Of a stretch of 64,000 nucleotides of DNA, positions 1 to 14,285 are shown piece by piece. Source of the DNA: Eleginops maclovinus (lineage: Eukaryota; Chordata; Actinopteri; Perciformes; Eleginopidae); contig NC_086366.1 of assembly GCF_036324505.1 (NCBI RefSeq), forward strand, positions 8,247,427 to 8,311,426, given 5' to 3'. Each line of letters opens with the position of its first letter. Positions within the stretch are counted from its first letter, which is position 1. Made by a program: the position numbers and the translations under genes. The notes under the pieces were generated by a model that made no database searches, had not been told where the DNA came from, and saw nothing but the letters and a program-made list of their open reading frames with translations.

Positions 1-3000
1 CAATTTCAATGTATTGGCTCATAAATCCCAAGGTTGAGGATAATGTGTCCTTTATTTTTATTATTCTGATAACGACCTGTATTCGGAAATGCATGAAATG
101 ATTGTCCCTCCCTTTTTCCTTCAACCTTAGTGAAAAGGAAAATGCATTAATGGCATTTTCTGTTGGTAGATCTATTTTAGAGATACACTACCTTTCTTAA
201 GCATTAGCATCTGAACTACAGTATGTTTAATTCAGTCATGGATAAAGTGAGCAGAGGATGAATCTGTGTTGCAATTCAATTTGTATTCTCATTCTGATGT
301 AATGTAACACAATGTGTTACATGAGGTTGCTCCTGGCAGTGTAAACTTCACATCAGGGAAACACAAATGATTATTTGTTTGAAAATATGGAGTAATAATG
401 AAATGCCTGGCTATGATTTGTGAAGATAATGTTTTAGGATTTCTTCTTTTATTTCTGCCTTTTTTTCATGTAACAAATGGTGTCTTGGAGGTGGGGATCA
501 GATGATTTAATGTTTAATTTGGCATTCTTAACATTTGTTCCATACATAAATGTTTTGAAAACACATATGGATGCAGATAAATACAATGAAACTGTTAATT
601 TATCTAAAGGTTTAAACATCTAAAACTCCTCTTCTCTCTTTTCTCTTATAGGTAAGACATCCAGACGTTTGTTTGTTTTTCTCAGGTGTACTTATCTAGC
701 TGGGTCAACAGCAAAGACATAACTTCATGCTTTTAACTCCTCAAAAATGACAGTAAGAACAACTACATTTACTACAGAGCTCACATTTTATAAAGCGAAA
801 GTACATGCATGGCATGGTGTCTGTCTGTACTGATTTTCTCAGCAAGTGAAGTGTCAAACATGATTGTTTTGCGTCAGCTGATGTATCAGCATGGATTTAG
901 TGTCCTTTGAGGAGTTATTGATTTATTCTGTCTTCTCTCTGTCATCATTCCCATATCAAGGAAGGATCTTCTTTCTTACTCTCCTTTTAAGTTATGAAAA
1001 GGGTTGGTGTAGTATAGCCTGTTGCTGTGGCTCTGTGTTTAATAGCAGACACATGGTTAAGACAGAGCTGCCAACTATTTTTGTCTCGGCTATTTAACAT
1101 GTTGGTTGGTTTCCTGCTGTGCTGAGTTGTTTGTCACTGCAGTCATTGTTCCAGCACTCTGCCTGTTGCTGCCTCCCAGTCCTGACTCTCAGCAGTGAAA
1201 AAGACTCAGTCTGGCGGTTTTGTTTCACTGTAGAGATGAATGGTCATATGGACACATGCTGACAGTGTTACTGGCTGTGAGGCAGCAGTCTGTTAAATGT
1301 ACTGTGTTACTGACGGCTGCTAATGCATTTAGACATTAGACTGGGGTGCTGCATGGCTGTGTGAGTGTTCCCCACGGACTGCATGCCATTATTAATATAA
1401 ATACTCCTCGCTGTAGGACAGCACAATATCTCGCTGAGGGTATCTATGTTTTTCTTCACTGTTATTCTTCCAGTGAACAGGAAGATGAGATGCGTTTTAT
1501 TCTGTCCACAGCCACACTTTGCTCCAGCAGTGATGCATCGATTGACGCTTTCTATTGTTAAAAAAATGGTAACGATTCCTCCAAACAAAAAACGTATGCA
1601 TGCTGGCAGCCTCCACTTTACAAAATTCAACAAATCTATCCAGCAGCCGGCCAAACTTATCCATAAAGATATAATTCAATCTAAACATAATGATTACAGT
1701 CCCTCGACTGAAAAATATAATTCAGATGTTGCAAGTGTATTTTCAATGATTTTAATGGACTGAATGTGAATAGGGTTGTTGTGAAACCATCAACACGTTA
1801 TTTACTGAAATAAAATAGTCATCGAGAAAGGGAAAGGGTTATGTGTTATCACTTCCCAAGATAAGCATAATATTTTACCTCCAGAAAATGGAGTGTCTTT
1901 GGCAGCTCTTCAGTCCCAGTCACGTTTTTTCAGTAATCCTTTAATCCTGTCACTATATTTCATAAATACATTCAGGTCTTTCTTCTTCATGTACTATCTT
2001 CCCCGCCTTAAAACATTTTTTCTATCTTTCTCAATGGTCCTCCGCCTAAAACTAATTACAAGTTCTGAGTCTCATTTTTCGTTTGCCTTCAACCAAGGTT
2101 TAGTTAGAAAAATACAATCTGAATGCAGCATAATGGATGTGCCAATTAAAATCGAACTGCAGCATGACTAAAAGGAATGAAGCCTGGATGAATTTATCTA
2201 TCACTGGAGAGAGAACAGATACAGAGAGGGAAAGGTAAAACTAGAGAGGCATGTGAGAAAGCTTCACAAAAGGAGAAGGAAGATACAATCTCTCTCAGCA
2301 CAGTTTTCAATCCTTTGCACGTCTTCCAGCACTGGAATATTAAGGGTCTAGCTCTGGCTTCTGCTCTTTCAACTCTCTCTCTCTCTCTCTCTCAAAGAGC
2401 TCTGGACTTGAGGCTTAGAATAATGCATGGCACAAAAACTTCTGATTGTGATAGCTTAGATGACAGAATGTGACCATCATTGTCGTTGGTTTAACATCCA
2501 GTCAGAGAGCTTGTACCCCCCTCATTTGGCTTCCTGCTAATGTCAGCCTCCCTGCAAAAATATTTGCATTGTTTTGGGGGTTTTTTTGTAACAGAGGATA
2601 AGCACTGTTAATAGATTCTCAATAAGGAGAATATGACCATGGGATGAAACAATGAGTCCGCTCTCCAGTGAGGCATTAGGATGATCTATAAGGTTTTCAG
2701 ATCTAAAACAATCTCCTCATATGATAATCAAGTTTGTCATTGGGCTGATAATGTTCACATTTAACATTTAACTAAATTAAAGACATCAGAACATCATGGA
2801 GAAAAATGTAAGGTCTTAGCCAGCAGCAATGCACATATTCAGCAAAAACTCTTCCTCATACTTAACACTTAGTTTGCTTGACCCCAGCGACCACACAGTC
2901 CTCTCTGCTGCTCTGTGCTGTGTGATTGATGGAGCATTTAGTCCATGAAATGGTCCAACACATCCTTCACTTGGTCTCTGTCAGGCTCTTCAGCAAAACA

Positions 3001-3343
3001 GACCTTCATATTCATCGTTCTACAGCTCAATGCTGTTTGAAACATGCTCCCTGCGTGGGAGAACAGTAAGGACACAAACACACTCATAAGTGGCAGCTTG
3101 CAAACAGATGCCTGCTTTTTGCGTAGGTGGTAGGAAGTAACTTTTAGCGAACATGTACAGCTGGAGTATCAGGCCTTCAAGGGTGGTCTTTACTCCCTGC
3201 AGACTGACATATTTCTGTCACATGCTGAGTAGGGCTGAGAGGGTTTTAATAGCTCCCTGGTGGTAAGGAAGAAGTTCTGTGGTTCAGCATGGCGAACGTC
3301 TCCTTGGCAGTATACAGCCATGATACACCAAGTTAGCCATAGA
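1..3343. other. Unannotated non-coding tract
   Basis: AT-rich, CpG-poor sequence with no recognisable coding exon, RNA gene or transposon protein on either strand. Open frames here are short (at most about 115 codons) and have no recognisable domain. A short CT tract lies at 2373-2393. I infer intron or intergenic host DNA. Confidence 0.6.
2373..2393. repeat. (CT)n microsatellite
   Basis: A perfect run of about ten CT units, bounded by 'aa' and 'aaagagc'. It is simple sequence and gives no evidence of function. Confidence 0.9.
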
Positions 3344-3371
3344 TGTGTGTGTGTGTGTGTGTGTGTGTGTG
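3344..3371. repeat. (TG)14 microsatellite
   Basis: A perfect TG dinucleotide run, preceded by 'aga' and ending at 'agtgg'. Confidence 0.95.
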
Positions 3372-5003
3372 AGTGGTGTTAAAGTAAGTTGTCCCTGATT
3401 AGCAGGTCACACCTTCTATTTTTTTTTTAAAGCACTTGAAGTCGTCACAAAGACTGACAAAGTGAGATATAAATGCAGTCCATTATTCATCTTTTTTAAA
3501 TGTCATTGTTAAATATGATATGGAGCATATGGAAATATATATTATTTATTGTCTATGCGGTATAAAATATGATTTTACAATTGAGATAAAGCACCGAAGC
3601 TTGAGATATCATTTTAATGGTAACATTTTATTAGTAAAGCAAATGCTGTATATTCTATGCCAAGTCATACTCACAGACAGATGGGGTTAATGCATTAGAA
3701 CCCTTGTCCAAACCCATTACTTATGCAATCAAAATATAACTGGCAATGATGGGTTGAGGTCAGTATTTAACATGTGAGGGTGTTAATGTCATGCACTTTT
3801 GTCTACCTGAAGAGAACTTTAAATGAGCCAGACTGAATGCTTCATTTGGTTTGAGGTCCTTTTAGCCTTTGGAATAAATGTTAATTAGAGGATAAATGAA
3901 GTGTGGCGGAGAGATTAGAAAAATCTCCTCCTCAAGGTGTCTCCACCTCCATTTCAATATCACCAAATGCAAATATAGCTCCATAAATATTCATTTGAAT
4001 AACATTTCATTTTCTAATTATCTCACAATAAATGTATTATATCTATTTTAATGCCAACAACATTTCTAGTGCTATATTGTTGAATATTGCAGCTTCAATG
4101 TTAGATACTGTATGCAAGTGTAGCTGCTTTAATAAGAAGAAAAGCATTGCATCTTTTCTTGAGCTGTGTTGGGGTTGAGCATTGCAGTCATTTGCTGCAG
4201 ATCTCTTCTGATCTTGCACATTGATATTTTGTCAGGATATGATGTAAAAAATGGATGAGAAAAAAGAGAAGAAGCTCTTAGTAACGCCACTTGACAGAGA
4301 TGTATGTCTGCACTTCAGAGCTGCACACTCACTATTGATTTTCTCAAATCCATTTCCACAAAGAAATAAGTCTTACTCTTTATCATTTTCTAAAGTACAT
4401 GACATCATTGATCAGTTGAGAGACCACATGAGAGATCCTCTGGTTGATACACCTGGTCCGCTGCACTAAATCAGAAGGTGGACGCTGCTGGACTTCTGCT
4501 CTTTACATCAGTGTTTGCATTGTCTCATGTGTGCTGCTGACCGGCTGAACGCACAATGAAACCGTTTCATGCTTGTGTTGTTCCTCACTTCAAGTGTTGC
4601 TTGAAATGTTGACCTTCGAACATTTTATCTACTCCATGCACCTTAAGTGTTTGAAGCTGAGCTTCTGATGAGGAACGTATTAGTCAAATTTAGTTGCAAT
4701 ATTAATGGTTTTAGTAAAAAATAAAGTAAGCGAGGTGTTCTGTCATCTTTTCTGTCACTCACTCTGTTACTTCTTCTTAAACAAAGCGTGATAAGAATGG
4801 TCAGTTATTTGTATGGTAATTCGCCAAAGATATGTGCATCACACAGACTCAGAATTAAGGAGAATTGAAATGAGTTGGCTCTATACTGTTTGAGGATGTG
4901 TTTGTGTGTTTGCTTGCATGACATCAATCCAAATGTACATTCATGGGTATACTGATATGAAGGATTATAATGATTGGGGAAACAGTGGGTATGTACGGGT
5001 CTA
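3372..5003. other. Unannotated non-coding tract
   Basis: AT-rich DNA with no recognisable gene. The open frame at 4251-4469 (72 codons) has no known domain, and no splice context was found to support it as an exon. Confidence 0.55.
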
Positions 5004-5057
5004 TGTGTGCCAGATTCCTTGTCAGTCCATTGTGTGCCAGATTCCTTGTCAGTCCAT
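5004..5057. repeat. 27-bp exact tandem duplication
   Basis: Two back-to-back identical 27-bp units (5004-5030 and 5031-5057), each beginning TGTGTGCCAGATTCC and ending GTCAGTCCAT. There is no mismatch between the copies, which suggests a recent slippage or duplication event. The unit length is a multiple of three, but no gene is recognisable around it. Confidence 0.95.
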
Positions 5058-8000
5058 TGTGTACTGGCCGATTAATTCTCCAATTTTAAACAGCAGTGAT
5101 TCAGTCTATCTGAGGGTAAACAGCTGTGAGCAACAACCAGTATAACATGGAGGGTAGGCAGCAGGCTTGCTCTTAAAGCTTGTAGACAGCAGCTGGACAA
5201 CTGGTAGTATATTAAAGCTTATTAAGAGGAGACTGACTCTTAACTGTTGTGCATCAAGAACAGCAGCTTCATTAGGAAATAAAATGGCCAGATAAAGGAT
5301 TAGCCAAGATATTCTAACTTGAAATTGTTTGTATTTATACACACATTTGTTCATTTTAATTCTCCAAATTTCTCACAAATTTCCTCTGAAAATACAGTAC
5401 CTGTTGTTCTATAAAACGGTGTACATGTATATTCATTTTAACAGCAGTTCATGTTTTAGTTAGATATAGCGATATTGGATTTTGTCACAGAACAATTGAA
5501 TCAAGCAATTCCATATAATATTTAAGTCAAAAGCCTACAAGAACATGGTCTTTCCAAATATGAATTAATTTTAGCAGTGTTAGAAACTCAGTTTTCTCTC
5601 TTACTCTCTACTTTCTTTCTACTTTTCTTACTATCTATTTTAGATATCTGACACAAAAGCTGCGGTTAAGAAGACTGAACGATGGAGCTGGCATACACAC
5701 ATTGACGTTCACAAAATGTGAAAGGTGCTGAGTTAGATTTGAGCAAAAGCTGTTGAAAGTGGACCCGCTAAGTGAACAGTGTAGTGGAAATTGTGTTTAC
5801 ACTTGGTAAAGATATGATCAGAGGGAGAGTGCTGGAGAGATTGGACAATGAAAGACAGATAAGGACATAATGTGAAGAAAGGCCAAGGAAAAGTGGTTAG
5901 GTGAAGCAGGATGGGCATAAAGAGAAAAAGCACACCTTTAACGTTATGTCATTTGTTTAACATTGGTCAGCTTCACCTTTCGCCTCTCCAGAGCTCTAAT
6001 GGATCATGTATTTAGAGCTGCTTTAAATGAATATCTCCTCTTTAATTACACCAGGGAGGACGAGCCATCCAGACTGCATCAGTAATCTTACCTTACCTGT
6101 TAAACAGTTTCTACCTAAATGATCTCTGACCCTGTCCTTGTAAGATAAAACACAAACACAAATCCAATTTATATCTGTTTTGTTGACATGGGACTCAAAC
6201 AGCATCAGTCCCCTACACAGTTCAACCCGCTGAAATGTGTCACTGCACTGAGACATCAGCGCAATGCAATTTGATTTCATGGTTCTCCAGATCTGAAGGT
6301 TACAGACACAGACATATTGTTTGTGTCCACTCAGCTTTACATCTGTGTCTGTCTGCTTCTCTGTGTACTGTGTCTAACAGGGTTTGTGAGTGCTCGCTCG
6401 GGTCGCACATATTAAACCGTTGATACCGATGCAAAGTCGAGAGAAAAATGTACTCTGGCAAGAAATCCAGTGATGATTTCAGCTACTGAATATTCAACTC
6501 AGTGATCAATAATTTGTATGAAACAATGAGGTGAGTAATAAAGCAGAGTGCTTTTTTGACAAAGCCTGAACATTGGAAAAAAGAGTACACCCTAAAAAGT
6601 GGGCAGCAATATAAAATACAAACAATCCTTGCAACAAAGGATTTCAAAACAAAAGAAAAAAATGCAAAAGCTTGGTAAGTGATTAGTAATTCTGTGTTTC
6701 ACTTACACGTCATTAGTGATGCCACGGAATATGTTATATCAGATTTGTTTATACTGAATAGTAACTAGACTTCACATTGAACCAGGTGAGCTTTGTTCAC
6801 ACTTTGCAGGAAAATAATGAACTCCTTAGAAACTATCTACAGTTTGGTTTTCATAGTGGTACATCAATACATATTCTTTGGTACAGCACAGTCTATGTCC
6901 AGAGTGCTGATTCACACAATTACGTTTCTGTACCGTCCTCAGGCCGATGTAAAGCTGGATGAGAGTATAGCACCGTCTATTTATATAAATGTTGTGCTTT
7001 GCGCAACCTGGCCAACCTTCTGAATAGTCCTGCATCGTGTGAAACAAATTATTCAACAGCATTAAGATATCAAGGAACGTTAAGCTCATATTTCCCTATA
7101 AAGCTTTCATGTACACACAACATGGTTTCTCTTTGCAAACAGTTGTCTGTCCGACATATGTCTGCATTTGTTTTATGGAGCTTAATTTTAAGAAGAAGCT
7201 GGTGTTGAATCAAAGTAGATACATTACACACACTTTTACGTTTGTCATGAATAGTATATCACAGTTTTCACTCACATTGCACAGACACTTCTCAGTCAGA
7301 GAGAGCAATCTTTGTCTTTCATCACTTTAATCTGACAATATCCACTGAACCTTTGCAGTCTCTGACTTTGTGTTGCTGCTGGAACGTTATAATAAGAAGC
7401 ACCACCGTCTCTTCTGAGTTAATTAACTTTCCCACACAGTCTACCTGAGCCTCATGTGTTAATGTCAACACAGGAAATAATGGGGCATATCTTTGCAACA
7501 ATATTTAATTTACTGTTACTACAGTTTCACTGCTTTGCTTCTAATGTGTTTTTCCCCCAATACGAGTAAACAGTAATTCCTGCCTCCACATACATATTGC
7601 ACCGGTGTCTTCCCACGTAATTATCTTCTCTGCTAATGAGCTCCTTCTCCAACTGGCAGCCACACTGAAGGAGAGTTGAGTTAGAGCTGATTATTCTGTC
7701 AGGATTAATGCTGTACCTACAGCATCAGTGACATGTTCAAGAGGAAGTTGTTAATAGTTGATTACACATAGATGAAAATCAAATGTTTTTTTAACTGTCA
7801 TAACTACACATCTCAAGAAAGACAGAAGACAACAAATGGTAGGACTTTCTGGGAAAAAGTGTGTGTACACGCACACACGTACTAACTTGCCTATCTGCCT
7901 GTATGTCTTGTTGAATCCCAGAGAGATTTCTGTTCTCTACCTCAAAGATGTTTCATCATTTGGAGATAGGCTGAATCCTCAGCTTGACTTTTCAGCTTTA

Positions 8001-8213
8001 ATATTGAAACATTTGGTAAACACGGCTTACCTTAAATCGTTCCAGGTCTAAACCCGACACTTGCCTCTTCTCACACATCTTTGGAAAGCACATCAGTTTC
8101 ATATCAGTACTCTGTTGTGACGTGTGGGAGTCTCTCACTACAAAATGATGGTTTTGATTTAGATCGTCTAGTATTTCCTCTTTAACTCACGTTATGACAG
8201 TTAATAGCTCATA
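5058..8213. other. Unannotated non-coding tract
   Basis: No recognisable exon, RNA gene or transposon. The open frames between 5.1 and 8.05 kb are short, overlap each other in competing frames and carry no domain that I recognise. Confidence 0.55.
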
Positions 8214-8540
8214 TATGATATTTCATTCTGAGTGACTTTCTGAGGTGGCCTGCTACCACCCTGAAGTGAAATTAGTCTGTGATTATGGATCATTTTTAAT
8301 TGATTTGTATCTGAAAACAGAGGGACGATAGCTCATATAAGAGATTTCAAAGGTCTTTTATTTTGAAACTGTACATCAGAATTTCCTGATATTCTCTGAG
8401 CGACTTTCTGAGGTGGCCTGCTACACACCCTGAAGTGAGATGAGGTTTGAACGGTCTTTTATTTTGAAATAATAGCTCATATATGATATTCCAAAGGTCT
8501 TTTATTTTGAAACTGCACATCAGAATATCCTGATATTATT
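8214..8540. repeat. Irregular three-unit tandem array
   Basis: Three diverged units begin with the phrase TAGCTCATATA at 8214, 8329 and 8473. Units 1 and 2 share a second phrase, GACTTTCTGAGGTGGCCTGC followed by ACCCTGAAGTGA (about 8237-8270 and 8400-8438). Units 2 and 3 share CAAAGGTCTTTTATTTTGAA plus a CATCAGAAT-TCCTGATATT end. A partial extra copy of the GGTCTTTTATTTTGAAA phrase lies near 8453. The unit length varies by internal gain or loss, so this is a degenerate minisatellite-like array rather than a microsatellite. Confidence 0.85.
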
Positions 8541-11500
8541 TTATAATTCATTAGATTCCATTATTTCACTGTGTTCAGAAACTAGGTATTGTGGAATACT
8601 ATTTCATTGTTCTAAAACTGTTCTTACACAGAAGTAGACTAGGACAACAAATCTGAATATGTGCAGATTCATCTCAACCATAGTAATGGAGCAGATTGCA
8701 AAGAAACCCTAACCCTATGGTAAGGTAGCTTTATCTTTCTATGTGTGTTGAAATGGGTCTCAGAGATAGACAATTAAGGACAAATTACACTTAAACATTT
8801 ATACATTTCAATCCATTGATCTAATTTAGTATAACATTATTTGCATTTATTTCCTTGTCTTATGCATCTGTCTACTCATGTCTCCACCGATGGAGCTGCT
8901 CTGGCTCATCTCAAGGTGCTGAAGGTTAAGACCACTTTTTTCTATGTGACCGCCTTTCCTGATGTCATGCACCTTTACAGATATTGGTCAGGTTGTAGAC
9001 ACTTTGACACTGGCTGGTTGACAGTTTGCTACTTGCGGAGAAAAAAGTATGAGGGAAGAGATGAAACAATAAATGGTGATGAGTAAAAGTCAAATAAAGG
9101 AGAATCTATCCTCGAGAGGAATAATATTTGTTTCCGGTGTTTGTGTTCGCTCCAGTCTGCTTTTTAATAAAATGTCAGCAATAAATAATGATGCTCTCCA
9201 CACTGTCAGTACATCAGTATCCGCTCTAAAAGAAACCCTATAGTTTGGTAATGAAGTGACTGAAGCAACTCGGATGGACTGATTGATAACATCAGTTTTG
9301 AGTGAGAAGACGCCTCAGGTGTCAAGATTCAATACTTCATAAGAAGTTCTGAGTTTGAGAACTGTCTCTACTTCTTTCCACTGACAGTTTATGGAACACT
9401 TTACTCTAGCGTAAAACATATTTCGCTCAGGGAGACATGATCTGGTCGGACACTGCTATGGAAATGGTAACAGGGCTTGCCATTTATGATTATCACTCTT
9501 TCCTGTCTTTTTGATTTCTCAGTGAGCTTATAAAATGTTTCCTCTTTAGGTCACCTTCTGCAGCTATTTCTATCTCCCTCAGAGGTCTTTTATGTTCACT
9601 GTTAATTCAACTGTTCATGCTATGTGTTTTGTGTCTCTTTACATTGCAATGATCTGAGAACACAATGTCATATTGTGAGAAGTGATGATATGAGAATTAT
9701 TGAGGTCACCTCAGGTTAGCGTGTCTCAGGAAGAAATATACTGTATGTGTCTGTCGTGTTTGTATATCGTCTTTGTTTTTATGTTCAATTTTTTGGTTAT
9801 TTTCCTTAAGCAGCAGTATTAAAAGCTGTGGAGATAAGGGTGTTTTCAGGAACATAAAGAGAAATTAAATACATTAATAAAAAAAGGCAGTTGTTTGATA
9901 GCACCCAGTGCATCATGGTTGAAGATGAAGCTCCTTCATGTTGCTCTGCTGCTCCCCAAGATCACTGAAGCTTGTAGTCTGGTGTGTCGCTGTTCATCGA
10001 GGTAGCATGGATGCCCTTTTCTAGACGACTCATCCAGTTAATTAGGACAAATTAAACGTTGTAGTTTTAATGAGTGATTTGTTTACTTCTTGAGTTCACA
10101 GTGAGAGACACAGAGACAGGAGGCAGCAAGGGGCAGACTGATTGTCAGTGAGCTCTGTTCTCATTGGATCCTTAATCGCATCACATCTCCCTTAATGAAT
10201 CACACAGTCCCAACGCACTAATGAGGTGATCTGAAGGCTGTGGTTAAGGGTTTAGCTGTGGTAGACTCCTCAGCTATTATAAACAAAATGAGACCTTCAC
10301 CCACGTTTCATCTTTTATGGACATACAATAATAATGTACCTGCTCCAGATGTCTCGGCTAATGTTAAGACAACACAAACATTTTCAGTATGCCTCAAATC
10401 ACAATGATTATTTCAAATATTGTTTTTTATTTGTAGTGTTCTGACATTTCTGACACAAACACACACAATCACACTCATGTTTAAGGAGGGATGTCAACAA
10501 AAGAGACTGTTAAAAAGATATTCATTAATGATTTTAGTTTATTTGTAAATGTATAATAGTGTTCACAGATTTTCTTTAATTGCAGAACTTTTGTTTGCTT
10601 AGTTTCTGATCCATGCAAAAACCTTTTGTGAGTTGAAGGGGTTTTACATTTAAAGATTACACATTTAATTTACCCACAGCAAAACTGAACCATTCTGTTA
10701 TGACAACTGTGAAGCAGATTACTGCTTTTATTAAAAGTATTGTGTAAATAAACTAAACTAAACTAAAGAGCCACAATCTGACATTAATTATCTCTAAATT
10801 GGCCTGCTTTCAGAACATTATACCCTTCAAGTTGTTCCCCCATTAATATTTAAATTGTTAAGCGTGTTAACCAACCCATAACTGGTGTGTTATCCCTTCA
10901 ACATTTGCATTTTTGAACATTGACCGAGCTCAGCTCAAGTCTCTTGAATTGATGATTCACCCTGGCAATTATTTCACTCAGTAGGCGTTCATCATCTTCT
11001 GAGTATCACTGTGATCCCACAGGTACAGTGAATCACTTTCCATCCACTCTGTCACCCTCTAACAAGGCCATCTGAGAGACCTTATGAAAGTCGGCAAAGA
11101 AAATCAAAAGTACATTTATTTTCAAAATCACCACATTTCAGTTGTCCTTTACTCCTTAGGTTGTGATGTCTGATTCTGATTGTGTGCTTTCAAATATCAC
11201 TCAGTCCATCTGGAGTTGGCTTGATTGAGCTGCAATAAAGTTTAGGAAAATATTTCACGTGTACAAAAAATTGCCCAAATCAGTTTGCCATAGACCATAT
11301 TTGAATTATGTAGCAATTAAATAATGCTCTATATCATCCACATTTTCTTTTTGATTACAGCCCCCTAAAATCCTTGTTTGCGCCCACATTTTCTACTCTT
11401 GGTTCCCCACTTCATTTTGAGTGTCTGCAGCCAGACAGACGTCTGTTCAGTTTCTGAGCTGGATTCAAGCCTCTAACCCTGCGCTAAGTTTCTGGCTGTT

Positions 11501-14059
11501 ACATTTTTCATAGGCCAGTTTAGCATGAGGTTGAAAAGTGTGAATGAACTCTTACGGTCTCATGCTCGTGAAATTATATTCACAAAATAATTGCCCAGCT
11601 TTCATCATCTAGAGTGCATGTGAAGACTAATGTTACATTTAGTTTAAAGACATATATTGTGTCTCAGTGAGATGCAGTACAATGATTTTGAATAGATAAA
11701 GAAAATAACACAATGTTTTAAAACTTTCCACAAATATTTCATGATTCTGCTGTTGAAAGATGCAGGGATCGTGTCTTAAAATTGCCTCTGGCTCTATGTG
11801 CTTGAATTGTATGAATTCCCCAAATAACAGAGAGAAATGTTATCTGTATTTTACAAATCTACACCCGCCCTCAGGAAATGAACTAAACTCCACATGACAC
11901 AAGCTGACATTTGTTCATTGTTATGCTGCATTTGTGCCTCCCTCTGTGAGTTCAGCTGGATATCAGAACACATAGTTTGACTTTGAAATATATAAGTGTA
12001 GAAATCAATACTCAGAGATGAAACAGGAGATTCACATGTTGAGATACTTTTAAAATGTCTAAGAATAAAGCCACTTTCAGATCCAGCATGTACTTTATTG
12101 GTCTTGTCAAATAGCTTGGCATTATTTTATAGTGTTCTTCAAACAATATACATTTTTGAATCAGAACCCAGGTCTAAAAGATTAGCAATATGCACATAAA
12201 AGTAAATATTTCAACCAACTGTACCTCTGTATTTATAGAAACTGACTATATATACATGTGCTTTTTAATGTCTTAATAGTGGAATCAGATTATTTACAGC
12301 AAAAAAACAAGTGAGGGAGGTGTACAGGAATGTTTTTCAGATGTAGGACCAGTTTTGATTTGAACAATAGAAGCTGCAGTAATTGCAAAGCTGTGAGAGC
12401 TCTAAGGCTTTATTGATTCAGAGGACTATGGCTTGGATGTTTCCCTATGTTTTTTTTTTTCAGATTTCGGCGAGGTTGTATCAAAGAAAATACAACAGTG
12501 GTGTGAGCACAAACAAGCATCCAGCCATAGAAAAACATAGAAATGTATATTTGGAAAGTGCTTTGAAATTGGAGAATGAATGGATTTTTGGCCAACAGAG
12601 GAGATATACAGGAAGTGAGATAAATCCTTACATCCCCCAATGGGAATCATTAGAACAATATATATATATATATGGAAATAAGCTTCACCCAAACATGCTG
12701 GAGGTTATGGAACATTAAGATGATCACCACTTATCTTAAGCCCATTAAATCCGGAACAAGCTCTGCTTCTTCCAGTCAGACTCGGTGTGAAATCCTCCAC
12801 AGTCGCTCCATTCAACACTGCTCCACAGGCCTCACCTACACTCTGATATGGACCTGGCATTTACACACAGGAGATAATTCCTGTCCATTCATCCTGCTGC
12901 TTTTCACTGTGCCTCTTTATGTCTGGTGGAAGAAGAGCTATAGACACCTCTCTAATTCTTTAGCTCTCTCCTTCTCTGAATGAAGGACAGAGGGAGAGAA
13001 AGAGTGATTAACTTCATATCTTTTAACAGCGTTGATTGCTTTTGGGCCAATCGATGATCATGTGAACTGTGCGTTCCCTAAAGAACAGAATATATTCTAC
13101 AATGGCGATGATAACAGTGATTTCAAATGCCGTCCGTCTGAATATTATCCTTATAGTTGTCATGGCAATATGTAAATGTTTCGATCAAAACACATTTACG
13201 CAGATTTATTTTAATGTCATGCAAAGAGGAACTTTGTGTTTGAATATTCAGCCTTTGTTTCGTTCTCTCCTCAGGAACAAGAAATTGTGACAAATGGAAG
13301 AACTTTAAATAAGCCAAACACCATGCTTCATATTTAGCAGAGGCAGTTTTAGGATAATTGTTCATTTGCATGACAAATGAGTCACAGAGATGTATGCAGA
13401 TTTGACTAATTATTAACTCTTTGCATGAGCCTCCAGTAAAAATCCTGCAACAGTCATCACACTAAACTTTGACCGACGCAGTGGTGTCAGAACTCTGTAC
13501 TCGAAGTGTCAGAGAAAGATGAGTTGATAATCTTAATAGTGTCAGTGTTATAATTAACAACCAAGAAATGTGTTTATCAAAAAATAATGGAGTAAAGAAG
13601 CTTTGCATTATTCCATCTAGAGTCCTGTACAATACTTTTAAATCTCTGCTCTGAAAACTGCCTGAAGATAGTAGTCCATGTTAGATTTCTTTTATTTTTG
13701 TTGCTTGTATTTTACCAGATATTTGGAAATGTGACACAGCTTTGTTCAAGTCCGGTTTAAAGCTACACCAAATATAATGAGCTATAGGCCCTCAAAGCTC
13801 TTCTCTTCTCAATGTTTTCACTAGCTGAAAATAAAAGGATGTGTGTGTAGTTGAAGTCTCGCAAGAAGGATAAAGGGCCACAATTATTTCTGCCTTTCTT
13901 GCTTAACGGTTCTCAACTCAAGACAACGGATTGCTTAATTTCAAAAAATGGTTTATTCCATCTGCAATGTGTCTGTGACTGTGACCGGAGAATTGTTGAC
14001 ATCCTTCTGGATCTGTCTTTGTCTTATTATAGACGCATTATCTTATAGCCTTTGTGTAT
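8541..14059. other. Unannotated non-coding tract
   Basis: A long AT-rich stretch with no recognisable gene. A short (TA)n run lies at 12657-12673. The 111-codon open frame at 12383-12718 has no known domain and runs through that TA repeat, so I treat it as chance. Confidence 0.55.
12657..12673. repeat. (TA)n microsatellite
   Basis: About eight TA units, ending at 'tggaaataag'. It is simple sequence only. Confidence 0.85.
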
Positions 14060-14285
14060 GTTGTAAATGTATTGTCATTTTATTTTATACACACGGCACC
14101 GTTTACAAGTCTGACCTTCTTGGGAGAGGGATTCCTCCTCTGTTGCTCTCCTTGAGGTTTCTTCAATTTTTTTCCAATCAACCCTTGGGTTTTTTCCTTG
14201 TCCGAAGTGAGGGTCTAATGCATGGGTATAGACTGTAATGCCCCCTGAGACAAATGTAAAATGTTTGCTAATGGTGTATTTTTAT
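14060..14285 (+). repeat. Teleost interspersed repeat (ACACGGCACC / GAGGTTTCTTC type)
   Basis: This holds the succession ACACACGGCACCGTTTAC, GGGAGAGGGATTCCTCCTCT, GTTGCTCTCCTTGAGGTTTC, TTTTTTCCTTGTCCGAAGTG and GAGGGTCTAATG. From memory this order is typical of an abundant teleost non-coding repeat whose copies end in a CCCTGAGRCAAAT phrase, also present here near 14240. I cannot assign the class (SINE, MITE or LINE 3' end) without a library search. The copy is diverged and its outer limits are approximate. The open frames over it are fortuitous. Confidence 0.6.

Noticed and set aside
8706..8721. Telomere-like CCCTAACCCT.
   Set aside because: It has only two units in isolation, which is too short for an interstitial telomere array.
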